Positions 8,202 to 15,776 of a DNA stretch of 64,000 nt are shown here, piece by piece. This DNA is from an uncultured Pelagibacteraceae bacterium (GTDB lineage Bacteria; Pseudomonadota; Alphaproteobacteria; Pelagibacterales; AG-422-B15), in assembly GCA_902523535.1 (NCBI GenBank), contig CABYZQ010000002.1, forward strand, positions 1 through 64,000, in the 5' to 3' direction. The notes below the pieces were generated by a model. It ran no database searches. It was not told the DNA's origin and worked only from the letters and a program-made list of their open reading frames with translations. Made by a program: the position numbers and the translations under genes. Every line of letters begins with the position of its first letter. The first letter of the stretch is position 1.

Positions 8202-9410
8202 TTCGTGCATTTGATTTGTAGGTTTCTCGAAAATTATTAGTAAGAAAGAAAACGCTGATAAGATTGCAGTTATTACAATCGTAATCGTAAATAAGTTTAA
8301 ATTATACGCAAAAAGAAATGCACCTACTGCTGGACCTACGGCAAAGCTAATGCTCCTAGAAAGGGCCATCCACCCTTTAGCTTGGCCATAAATTTGTGAC
8401 TCAAAATACAAATTGGTGACATAACCATATGTTATTGTTAAAACACCGTGACCCATTCCGAAAAAAGCCATACTAATTGCGGCAACAAAAATATTATTTG
8501 TAAATTGAGCTGTAAAAATTGAAAAAATTACAAACAAAAAGGCTATTAAGCCTGTATATCTTGCGTCGTAATGCTTTCCAATTTTCATCTCCAAGTATCT
8601 TCCTACAAGTTGAAACGGACCATATATACTCGCAAGTAAAACCGCGATACTAATGTCATTAAATGTTTCTGTAAAAAAATTTACCAATGCAAGGGTGAAT
8701 GCTACAAAAAAAAAATTTTGTAAAGAAGATGATATTGTAATGTAAAAAAATGATTTTTTTTGAGTCTTATTTAGCTCATTCCAATTAAATAATAACTTAC
8801 TTTCATCTAAGTATTCTTTATTTGATTTGTATTTCATTTCCTTTGAAGACACAAGTAAATAGCCAATTAATAAAATAATTGAAATAAATAAACACGTATA
8901 GAATAAGCCTACATTGTATATAAGTGGATAAATTGAAAGCCAGGTAATAGTGCTTGCTACCGCTCCATAAAAAGTAATTATTGAAATATTTTTTCTAGAA
9001 TTGATTTCATCCATTTGGACTGCTGCATTGAACGCTACTTCATAGGTTGACATACCAAGTCCCAGGGTAATTAGAGACATAGAAATAAGTACCCAAAATA
9101 CATTTTTGAAAATAAATAAATCAATCTCTGTTATTCCAATAAAAATTGAGCCAATCATACCTAATAACAGGCCGTATTTAATTACGACTAGGCTTCCATG
9201 ATGGTCTGACCATTTTCCAATCCGAGGCGCTAATAGGGCTTGAAATAATAGGGCTAAACTAAATATTGTGAGAATTAATTCCTCACTTAAATTGGTGTGC
9301 AGTGAGATATACTCTTTTAATGGGGCAATAGTATAGAATAAAAATCCGTAACCAATGATTGTTACAATTCCAATTGTATGAACAGGAAATAAACTATTAT
9401 TTTCTTTCAA
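8196..9410 (-). CDS. MFS transporter, substrate unknown
   Basis: A 404-residue protein with about twelve hydrophobic segments and the MFS motif A loop between helices 2 and 3 (GKWSDHHGSLVVI). It belongs to the arabinose-efflux-like MFS group; I cannot name a substrate. It lies between phnF and the phnCDE importer, and its upstream region has a repeat array nearly identical to the one before phnC, so I infer that it answers to phosphate starvation. Export or uptake of a phosphonate-related compound is possible but unproven. Confidence 0.85.
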   Translation of the reverse strand: MKENNSLFPVHTIGIVTIIGYGFLFYTIAPLKEYISLHTNLSEELILTIFSLALLFQALLAPRIGKWSDHHGSLVVIKYGLLLGMIGSIFIGITEIDLFIFKNVFWVLISMSLITLGLGMSTYEVAFNAAVQMDEINSRKNISIITFYGAVASTITWLSIYPLIYNVGLFYTCLFISIILLIGYLLVSSKEMKYKSNKEYLDESKLLFNWNELNKTQKKSFFYITISSSLQNFFFVAFTLALVNFFTETFNDISIAVLLASIYGPFQLVGRYLEMKIGKHYDARYTGLIAFLFVIFSIFTAQFTNNIFVAAISMAFFGMGHGVLTITYGYVTNLYFESQIYGQAKGWMALSRSISFAVGPAVGAFLFAYNLNLFTITIVITAILSAFSFLLIIFEKPTNQMHEL

Positions 9411-9505
9411 CTTGATGCCTGTTTAGTATTCATTTTTATAAGTCATTGAATAAATTTGTTATTTTTACAATAGTTAAAAAATAGATTGTTTGCCAATTTT
9501 TAAAT

Positions 9506-9543
9506 ATTACAAAAATATTAAGAAATATTACAATAATGTTACA
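9506..9543 (-). promoter_or_regulatory. Tandem Pho-box-like array upstream of the MFS gene
   Basis: Half-sites ATTACA, ATTAAG, ATTACA and GTTACA start at 9506, 9517, 9527 and 9538 on the + strand, giving 11-, 10- and 11-bp spacing. Read on the minus strand they are TGTAAC/TGTAAT direct repeats pointing toward the MFS gene. The 18 bp at 9526-9543 differ from those upstream of phnC (14601-14618) at only one base. PhoB binds 11-bp-spaced TGTCA-like direct repeats. The last half-site runs into the start codon of the + strand gene, arguing that the array serves the minus-strand gene. Confidence 0.55.
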
Positions 9544-9887
9544 TGAAACGATTCGTGCTTTTAATGTTCATTTTTAAAATTCTGCTGAGCACAAACATCA
9601 ATGCTGACGACTTTAAGAGTTGTGTAGCTTACTTTCAAAACACTTCAACTCTAGAAATAGGGTACGATGAGACATTAATTAATTGTGAAATATATTTTAA
9701 TACTCATCCTAGCAGTAACTTCAATGAGTATAGTCTTTGTATGTTGCAGAATATTAAATCAGCTAAAAATATTGATGATTATTTTTATGAGTCAGACCAA
9801 TGTGTGATTAATCACTGTTCTTCTAATATAGAAACTTTTTTTAATGGTAGTGATCCTGGCTTTTGTACGTTATTAGAAGAGGTGTAG
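9543..9887 (+). CDS. Small secreted cysteine-rich protein, unknown
   Basis: Not recognised. The 114-aa product has a clear N-terminal signal peptide (MKRFVLLMFIFKILLSTNINA, cleavage expected after the last A) and seven cysteines in a mature part of about 90 acidic residues, suggesting disulfide bonding in the periplasm. It stands alone on the + strand, ending exactly where the convergent 145-aa gene ends. Its start codon overlaps the last Pho-like half-site. No close family comes to mind. Confidence 0.6.
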   Translation: MKRFVLLMFIFKILLSTNINADDFKSCVAYFQNTSTLEIGYDETLINCEIYFNTHPSSNFNEYSLCMLQNIKSAKNIDDYFYESDQCVINHCSSNIETFFNGSDPGFCTLLEEV

Positions 9888-10325
9888 TTAAAAAATCTGC
9901 CACCATGACTTTTCTTTTTCATTTTCTGTCTCTTCTTGCAGTTCGTCTGACTCATTAACAATTCCAATTCTCATATCTTGTCCGGCAACATTGCCTTCTC
10001 TCGCTATAGTTTGAGCCTCTTTCAATTTCATTTTTGCAAGGACGTTTTGATTTTTATTACACAATTCCATTCCTTCAAGCATTAAATTCTGTGCTTGCGT
10101 TGCTGAATCTGGGTCAGCTCGCTGTATATCGTTTTTAATTGATCCACGAAGCATTAATATACTTAAATCCTCACAGTTTCCTATATTTTTTTCAAATGTA
10201 CTTTCAGTATTGGTAGAATAGTCACTTCCAGCTTGCCCAATAGTATTGTCTTCATGACTGTCTGCAAAAGCAAGAGATAATAACATGTACGACGTTATTA
10301 AAAAGAATTGAATAAATTTAACCAT
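9888..10325 (-). CDS. Small secreted protein, unknown
   Basis: Not recognised. The 145-aa product starts with a signal peptide (MVKFIQFFLITSYMLLSLAFA), followed by a low-complexity acidic linker, a helical central part with two cysteines (NCEDLS ... GMELCNKN) and an acidic C-terminus ending WWQIF. The helical section (LMLEGMELCNKNQNVLAKMKLKEAQTIAREG) resembles short helical-repeat periplasmic proteins. It is downstream of, and may be cotranscribed with, phnE2, 53 bp away. Confidence 0.6.
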   Translation of the reverse strand: MVKFIQFFLITSYMLLSLAFADSHEDNTIGQAGSDYSTNTESTFEKNIGNCEDLSILMLRGSIKNDIQRADPDSATQAQNLMLEGMELCNKNQNVLAKMKLKEAQTIAREGNVAGQDMRIGIVNESDELQEETENEKEKSWWQIF

Positions 10326-10378
10326 GATTAATTATACAAATAGATTGTTAAAAAAATATTAAGATCATAAAATAAAAA

Positions 10379-11788
10379 TTATTTTTTTGCCATTTTTGCC
10401 AATTGTAATTCTGCTCCTAGCGTTTCATCACCAATCAAAGCCCTTCTTACTTTTGAGGACATTGTATCCATGAAAATCACAACTCCTAAAATCAACAATG
10501 ACATATACATAACATTTTCCCAACTGGTACCCGTATTTATTGCTCCAAGTAATTGTAAACCTATGCCGCCCGCGCCCATGGCGCCAATAATAACAGCTCC
10601 TCTCGTGTTTGATTCTAAGTAGTAAAGAGTTTGGGAAATAAAAATAGGAAGTATTTGGGGTATAATTCCAAATCTGTGTTGAAGAGTTTTGTTCGCTCCC
10701 GTAGACTCCACACCTTCTTGTTGCTTTTCTTCAGTGTTTTCTATTGCTTCAGACATTAATTTACCAAGAGTTCCTGTATCTGTAATTGCAATAGCAAATA
10801 TTCCAGTAAATGGTCCTGGTCCGAAGGCTCTTAAAAAAATTAAGCTCCAAATCAAAAAATCGATACCTCTTAATGTATCAAATAATCGTCTTAATATCGT
10901 TCGAACAAATTTAAAAGGTGTTACATTGTAAGCTGCAAAAAATGCTAGAGGAAAACCCAGAAGAGCGGCTAGTAGGGTGCCCAATAGAGCCATAAAAATT
11001 GTCTCTAATAAAGCCCACAATATTTGTCCATGATGCCACATATCATTATTTAGAAATTCTTGAATTAGAAGAGAAAAATTAGAAATATTGGGGTCAATTC
11101 TATCACCTGAGAATGAAAGTGAAATGGCATTCCAAATTCCATATGGTTCTAGAGGACTGTCAAAGTCAAACCAGAAATAGTTCCAACCAAGACTGTACCT
11201 ATGAACTTCAACTTTTTTTGAATAAACTTGAACTCTTTCGTAAAGAGATGGTCTAACCTCTATTTTATTTTCCGTTATCCTAATCCATTTTGGTAGATTA
11301 TCTACATTTTCAACGTAAGGCTTACCTTGGGCATCAAGACTAAAAACAAGTGTTTCTTGGGTGTCTGGCCAGTTTTCTATTGTAACTTTATCATCGTATA
11401 GATTTACAAACCCTCCATTTTTAAAACTTATTTTTGTTTCACCCTCTGAACCTATGGAAGTCCATTCAGGATACCTTGCTGGAAGACCGTCACTTTTTTG
11501 ATAGGGGCCAACATACTGAGACCACCTGCTTCCTTCAAAGGACATAATTATATCATCTGGTTCACTCCATTTCATTATGACATGGTCTTTATGCGCATAT
11601 GTGTCGAGGGCAAACAATGAAGCTCTTTCAGGACTCCATTTTTTATGAATCTGCAATATGTCGAGGCTTAAAATTGCTATGATTAAATACACTATAATCC
11701 CGAGCACTAAAAAAGTTGACCACATTTTAGATGAAAATTTAGTAACTACTATATCTGAATAATTTTCAATAATTTCGGACCTGTTCAT
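10379..11788 (-). CDS. phnE: Phosphonate ABC transporter permease PhnE2, with large N-terminal extracytoplasmic domain
   Basis: Inner-membrane half of the phosphonate importer. The C-terminal ~230 residues carry the permease helices and the EAA loop (EAIENTEEKQQEGVESTGANKTLQHRFGIIP) that contacts PhnC. Before them come one N-terminal helix (about residues 22-42) and a ~190-residue soluble, probably periplasmic domain. The start at 11788 is preferred over 11818 because it gives a 4-bp ATGA overlap with phnE1 instead of a 34-bp overlap; product 469 aa. Similar long PhnE2 proteins are known in alphaproteobacteria. Confidence 0.92.
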   Translation of the reverse strand: MNRSEIIENYSDIVVTKFSSKMWSTFLVLGIIVYLIIAILSLDILQIHKKWSPERASLFALDTYAHKDHVIMKWSEPDDIIMSFEGSRWSQYVGPYQKSDGLPARYPEWTSIGSEGETKISFKNGGFVNLYDDKVTIENWPDTQETLVFSLDAQGKPYVENVDNLPKWIRITENKIEVRPSLYERVQVYSKKVEVHRYSLGWNYFWFDFDSPLEPYGIWNAISLSFSGDRIDPNISNFSLLIQEFLNNDMWHHGQILWALLETIFMALLGTLLAALLGFPLAFFAAYNVTPFKFVRTILRRLFDTLRGIDFLIWSLIFLRAFGPGPFTGIFAIAITDTGTLGKLMSEAIENTEEKQQEGVESTGANKTLQHRFGIIPQILPIFISQTLYYLESNTRGAVIIGAMGAGGIGLQLLGAINTGTSWENVMYMSLLILGVVIFMDTMSSKVRRALIGDETLGAELQLAKMAKK

Positions 11789-12651
11789 GATTTCAATCCT
11801 ATTAATGATTTTCGCCAATAACTTGATAAGTAATCCAATGCAATGATCGTAGACACAAGTAAAAACATTATTGCAATAGTGTCAGCTTCATATTTCCACT
11901 GTATATTAGTGTAAAGTTGCTCACCGATACCTCCAGCGCCAACAAATCCCAAAATAGTTGAAGCCCTTATATTAATCTCAAATCTTAAAATTGTGTAAGT
12001 TAGAAATAGAGGGAGTGCCTGAGTTACCACACCAAATCTTATTCTGGTAAACCATGAAGCTCCACAGGACTCAAGACCTTCAATTGGATTTTTGTCGACA
12101 TTTTCAATAGCTTCTGAAAACAGTTTGCCAAGAGCTCCTGCGGTATGAATTATGATGGCAATTACAGCAGGCAGTGCTGACTTTCCCAGTAGATACAACA
12201 AAACAAGTGCAATAACTAATTCTGGAAAAGATCTGCATATATCCATGATGCGTCGAAATATTAATACAGTAGTTTTACTTTTGATTAAATTACGACTTGA
12301 AAAAATACTTAAAAAAAAAGCTAGCAACGTACCCATTGCTGTTGAAAATAGAGCCATATTAATAGTGCTTATTAAATCTGGAAGGTATTCAAGTAACAAT
12401 AAATTCCATCTATAACCGTATTCCCATGACCCAACAAATAGATCAATAGGGTAATCGAAAAATTTAGGTAATCCAACCCAGATGCTAGTCGCATTTCCTG
12501 TTTCTGCTACAATTAAACCCGAATAAATAACTGCTATCAATGCTGCAATTGAGAGAAAAGAATAAATTGATCTTGTTCTTGTAAGAGATTTTAAATTATT
12601 TTCAATTTTAATTAAATTTTCTGGCAATGATGATTGCACTGTTTCCTCCAA
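11785..12651 (-). CDS. phnE: Phosphonate ABC transporter permease PhnE1
   Basis: A 288-aa permease of the phosphonate importer with about six transmembrane helices and an EAA loop (LFSEAIENVDKNPIEGLESCGASWFTRIRFGVVTQ). The C-terminal RASTILGFVGAGGIGEQLY block is the usual PhnE motif. Paired with phnE2 through an ATGA overlap, so the importer is likely a PhnE1/PhnE2 heterodimer served by PhnC and PhnD. Separated from phnD by a strong hairpin. Confidence 0.95.
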   Translation of the reverse strand: MEETVQSSLPENLIKIENNLKSLTRTRSIYSFLSIAALIAVIYSGLIVAETGNATSIWVGLPKFFDYPIDLFVGSWEYGYRWNLLLLEYLPDLISTINMALFSTAMGTLLAFFLSIFSSRNLIKSKTTVLIFRRIMDICRSFPELVIALVLLYLLGKSALPAVIAIIIHTAGALGKLFSEAIENVDKNPIEGLESCGASWFTRIRFGVVTQALPLFLTYTILRFEINIRASTILGFVGAGGIGEQLYTNIQWKYEADTIAIMFLLVSTIIALDYLSSYWRKSLIGLKS

Positions 12652-12659
12652 ATAAAAAA

Positions 12660-12698
12660 CTAATTAAGAGGATGGGGCATGCCATCCTCTTAAATTAG
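12660..12698 (-). terminator. Hairpin between phnD and phnE1 (partial terminator or mRNA stabiliser)
   Basis: A 12-bp perfect stem TTAAGAGGATGG/CCATCCTCTTAA (12664-12675 with 12682-12693) around a 6-nt loop, extendable with one bulged A. On the transcribed minus strand a T6 run follows, as in intrinsic terminators. Such hairpins after periplasmic-binding-protein genes typically let the binding protein be made in excess over the permeases. Confidence 0.8.
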
Positions 12699-12715
12699 CA
12701 AACAACTACCGAAAT

Positions 12716-13675
12716 TTATTCGGCTTTTTTAGCTTCGATTTTAGCTTTACGAGCAGCTACAATAGTTTCATAGAAGCTATGATCGACTGGCACCCAAGCT
12801 TTAACGATTCCATTTGCAACATTCTCGCTGCATTGCGGGTCATTTTCATGGATCCATTGTTTCATGCCTACCATGACCTGATGTGCTCTCACAGGCATAT
12901 TAGTTGGCATTACAATCGGTCCATTAGGTATCAAAGCAGATGACCAAATCTGCTTGATGTCATCCATATTTAATAGTCCTTTATCAACCATTTTTCTTAA
13001 ATTTCCAGAAGAGTAACCTTCGCTCCATTCACCAACTCCAGATACCCATGTTACACCTGCATCGATATCACCGTTAAGAACTGCCAAAACGTTATTTTCA
13101 TGACCACCTGAAAATTGTGTAGAGCCAAAGTATGAGTCTGGATCCATTCCTGCAGCCTTTAATTCGATTGACGGTATTAGATAACCAGATGTTGAATTAG
13201 GATCAGCCCATCCAAAAGATTTACCTTTTAAATCATCAAGTGAATTGATACCCGAGTCTGATCTTGTAACCATGACTGAATAATAGCCCATATCTCCTGT
13301 TGGCTGCATTCTGGTTAAAATTGGCACAGCAGCGGTAGGGTCTTCTAAATATACACCCGCATATCCTGAAGAGCCAAACCATGCATAGTCAAGGCTTCCA
13401 CCAAGCATTGACTCCATTGTTCCTGCATAATCTTTAAAAGTATAAATTTTAGCTGGTACTCCATATGCAACTTCCGCATATTCCTTAAGACAAGCATTAT
13501 TCTTAATAATGTCTTGAGCTGATTCATCGCCTAAAAATCCAAGTCTCATTTCAGGTTGATATTTACCCAAGTCCATTGTTGGCCCTTTATAGCCAGATAC
13601 ATCCCATGCGTATGCATTTGCAGACACAAAAAGGAATGAACAAGCAATAATAGACCTTACTAAATTTTTAATCAT
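12716..13675 (-). CDS. phnD: Phosphonate ABC transporter periplasmic binding protein PhnD
   Basis: A 319-aa solute-binding protein with signal peptide (MIKNLVRSIIACSFLFVSANAYA, cleavage before WD). The mature protein shows PhnD landmarks: EMRLGFLGDESAQDIIKNN, GSLDYAWFGSSGYAGVYLE, DLKGKSFGWADPNSTSGYLIPS and FSGGHENNVLAVLNGDIDAGVTW, where ligand-binding Tyr, Ser-Thr-Ser and Asp residues lie. A strong Shine-Dalgarno sequence (AAGGAG, 11 bp before the ATG) fits high expression. The specificity (2-AEP, methylphosphonate or others) cannot be read directly. Confidence 0.95.
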   Translation of the reverse strand: MIKNLVRSIIACSFLFVSANAYAWDVSGYKGPTMDLGKYQPEMRLGFLGDESAQDIIKNNACLKEYAEVAYGVPAKIYTFKDYAGTMESMLGGSLDYAWFGSSGYAGVYLEDPTAAVPILTRMQPTGDMGYYSVMVTRSDSGINSLDDLKGKSFGWADPNSTSGYLIPSIELKAAGMDPDSYFGSTQFSGGHENNVLAVLNGDIDAGVTWVSGVGEWSEGYSSGNLRKMVDKGLLNMDDIKQIWSSALIPNGPIVMPTNMPVRAHQVMVGMKQWIHENDPQCSENVANGIVKAWVPVDHSFYETIVAARKAKIEAKKAE

Positions 13676-13727
13676 TTTTAGTATATCTCCTTGTTAGTTG
13701 TTAAGTTTTTTTTTGAAAAGGCTGACA

Positions 13728-14531
13728 TTATCCTGCCTCTGCAAACTGTTCGTCACCAAGTGAAGTTGAAGTAACTGTTGGTTCAAATGCTTCTTCTGCT
13801 TCAGCACCATAAATTTCTCTTGCAACATCATCTTTTAAACTTGAAGGTACATCATCAAAAACAATTTCCCCAAGTCTCATGCCAATGATTCTGTCACAAT
13901 AATTTTTGGCGGTATCAAGAGTATGAAGATTTGCAAGAACAGTAATCTTCTTTTCTCTATGAATATTTCTAAGTGATTCCATTACAAGTCGGGCGTTAAG
14001 AGGGTCTAGCGATGCAATAGGCTCGTCGGCTAAAATCATTTTTGGTTGCTGCATCATAGCTCTACAAATTGCAACTCTTTGTTGCTGCCCACCAGATAAA
14101 GTCTCTGCTCTTTGCAGCGCGGTTTCAGCCATTCCCAATTTATCCAGAGCCATCAATGCATCAATGCGTTCATCTTTAGTGAAAAGTTTTAAGCTTGATC
14201 GTATAGTACCTTGAATATTTGATCTTCCAAGAATCACATTTGTTAAAACATCTAAACGGGGCACAAGATTGAATTGCTGAAATATCATGGCACAATCTTT
14301 TTGCCATACGCGTTTATCTTTCTTTTTTAATGAAAGTATATCTCTGTCTTCAATAAAAATAGAACCACTAGTTGCGTCTGTTAGACGATTCATTATTCTC
14401 AGTAATGTTGATTTTCCAGCACCAGATCTGCCAATGATACCAATCATTTCAGGTTTATTAATTTCAAAAGTGACATCGTTTACCGCACGGTTGTCACCAA
14501 AATATTTATTTAATTTTTCTACTTTGATCAT
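13728..14531 (-). CDS. phnC: Phosphonate ABC transporter ATP-binding protein PhnC
   Basis: ATPase of the phosphonate importer and first gene of the phnCDE1E2 operon. Walker [10 protein letters not shown] at residues 34-42, Q-loop [24 protein letters not shown], signature [18 protein letters not shown], Walker [17 protein letters not shown] and switch histidine in [13 protein letters not shown]. Length 267 aa includes a short acidic C-terminal tail beyond the usual end. The upstream region carries five phased Pho-like repeats. Confidence 0.96.
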   Translation of the reverse strand: MIKVEKLNKYFGDNRAVNDVTFEINKPEMIGIIGRSGAGKSTLLRIMNRLTDATSGSIFIEDRDILSLKKKDKRVWQKDCAMIFQQFNLVPRLDVLTNVILGRSNIQGTIRSSLKLFTKDERIDALMALDKLGMAETALQRAETLSGGQQQRVAICRAMMQQPKMILADEPIASLDPLNARLVMESLRNIHREKKITVLANLHTLDTAKNYCDRIIGMRLGEIVFDDVPSSLKDDVAREIYGAEAEEAFEPTVTSTSLGDEQFAEAG

Positions 14532-14569
14532 TAATATAAATAAAAGTAATACAAAAAAATTAAATCAAA

Positions 14570-14618
14570 GTTGCATTTTTATGACAGATATATTGCAATT
14601 TATTACAATAATGTTGCA
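14570..14618 (-). promoter_or_regulatory. Five-unit Pho-box-like array upstream of phnC
   Basis: On the + strand GTTGCA (14570), ATGACA (14581), ATTGCA (14592), ATTACA (14602) and GTTGCA (14613) are spaced 11, 11, 10 and 11 bp. On the minus strand, toward phnC, they read TGCAAC/TGTAAT/TGCAAT/TGTCAT/TGCAAC; the TGTCAT unit is a canonical PhoB half-site core. PhoB dimers bind pairs of such direct repeats with 11-bp period, so phosphate-starvation induction of the importer is the likely meaning. A -10 element could not be fixed with confidence. Confidence 0.7.
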
Positions 14619-14664
14619 GCTGAAATTATTGACATAAAAAAAAATATAATTAATCATTTAATTC

Positions 14665-15264
14665 ATGCAATTAGATAAAATTCAATCTCTAGAAAATAAA
14701 TTAAATTCAGCTTCAATTACTGAGCGTACAAATGTTTTATGTGAAATTATTGATCAAAGAGGCTCGTGTAGTTTTTATGACGAAGAGATTACTCAATTAC
14801 AACATGCACTTCAGTGCGCAACTTTAGCTAAAGAAAGTAATGAAAGTGATAAATTCATTACTGCTTCACTATTTCATGATTTAGGACACATGTTGACTGG
14901 TGAAGATGTAAATAGCCATGATTTTTTAAACAATGACAAGTATCATGAAAACGTTGCTGCATCGTTTTTATCCAAGTATTTCCCTGAAGAAGTTACTTAC
15001 CCAATTAAAATGCACGTTATTGCAAAGAGATATCTATGTTCTGTTCAATCAGATTATTATGACGGTCTTTCAGATGGCTCCAAAAGAAGTTTTAAACTTC
15101 AAGGCGGATATTTAAACAAAGATGCTATTCGAAAACTGGAAAGTCATAAATATTTTGAAGATGCAGTAAGACTTCGAAAGTATGATGACAATGCGAAAAT
15201 TAGGGGAAAGAAGACTGAAGCTATTTCATTCTTTCATCCTTTTATTAAAAAGTCCTATATTTGA
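14665..15264 (+). CDS. HD-domain mixed-valent diiron oxygenase, PhnZ/TmpB-like (phosphonate-associated HD protein)
   Basis: A 199-aa HD-superfamily protein of the phosphonate-operon-associated HDIG group, which includes PhnZ. Candidate iron ligands are all present: His47 (QLQHALQCA), His71-Asp72 and His75 (LFHDLGHM), His94 (YHENVAASFL), His117 (IKMHVIAKRYL) and Asp174 or 175 (RLRKYDDNAK); Lys121 matches the substrate-binding lysine of PhnZ-type enzymes. Such enzymes oxidatively cleave alpha-hydroxyphosphonates, usually after a PhnY/TmpA dioxygenase, which is not in this window. Divergent from phnC, and its stop overlaps the next start. Confidence 0.85.
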   Translation: MQLDKIQSLENKLNSASITERTNVLCEIIDQRGSCSFYDEEITQLQHALQCATLAKESNESDKFITASLFHDLGHMLTGEDVNSHDFLNNDKYHENVAASFLSKYFPEEVTYPIKMHVIAKRYLCSVQSDYYDGLSDGSKRSFKLQGGYLNKDAIRKLESHKYFEDAVRLRKYDDNAKIRGKKTEAISFFHPFIKKSYI

Positions 15265-15776
15265 ACTTTACTAAAATAAAGCTTTCGAAAATTGTTAAAG
15301 CAAAAAAAAATCTTGGTAATTTGGTTATATCCAGTTGTCCAGGTATCAGTAATTCTAGGTTTGATAAATTTACTTATAAAAAAGATTTAAGAATTATCAA
15401 CGACCTAAATATATCACTTGTTGTTTCATTGATAGAACTTAATGAAATTAAAAGTTTTGAAATTAATGAGTTCCATAAAGATCTAGAGGAGAACAATATT
15501 AGGGCCTACAGCATGCCTATAAAAAACTATGGTATTCCAGCACAGATTAAAAAAAATGAATATATTCAAATTATCAGAGATTGTGGTACTCAATTAGAAC
15601 TCAATAAAAATGTTTACCTGCATTGTTATGCTGGATTAGGTAGATCTGGAATGTTTGCTTCACTTATTTTAAAGACACTAGGACTAGATTCAAAGCAATG
15701 CATAAACCATGTAAGGAATTGCCGGCCAGGTACAATTGAAACAGAGGAACAAGAAAAATTTGTAATCAACTTTTAA
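15261..15776 (+). CDS. Dual-specificity/tyrosine-phosphatase-like protein coupled to the HD oxygenase
   Basis: A 171-aa cysteine-phosphatase-fold protein. The P-loop HCYAGLGRSGMFAS gives Cys122 and Arg128 of the CX5R signature; the preceding YLHC strand and the following RNCRPGTIETEEQEKFV helix fit the CDKN3/DSP-like group. I chose the TTG at 15261, which overlaps the HD-gene stop as TTGA; no ATG precedes the conserved N-terminal part. Pairing with a PhnZ-like gene and phnX suggests a role in phosphonate use or its control, but the substrate is unknown. A general acid Asp is not obvious. Confidence 0.75.
   Translation: MNFTKIKLSKIVKAKKNLGNLVISSCPGISNSRFDKFTYKKDLRIINDLNISLVVSLIELNEIKSFEINEFHKDLEENNIRAYSMPIKNYGIPAQIKKNEYIQIIRDCGTQLELNKNVYLHCYAGLGRSGMFASLILKTLGLDSKQCINHVRNCRPGTIETEEQEKFVINF

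Noticed and set aside
14629-14650. Consensus TTGACA followed by TATAAT as a sigma-70 promoter for the HD gene
   Set aside because: The spacer is only 10 bp, too short for a functional -35/-10 pair; perhaps only one of the two is used.
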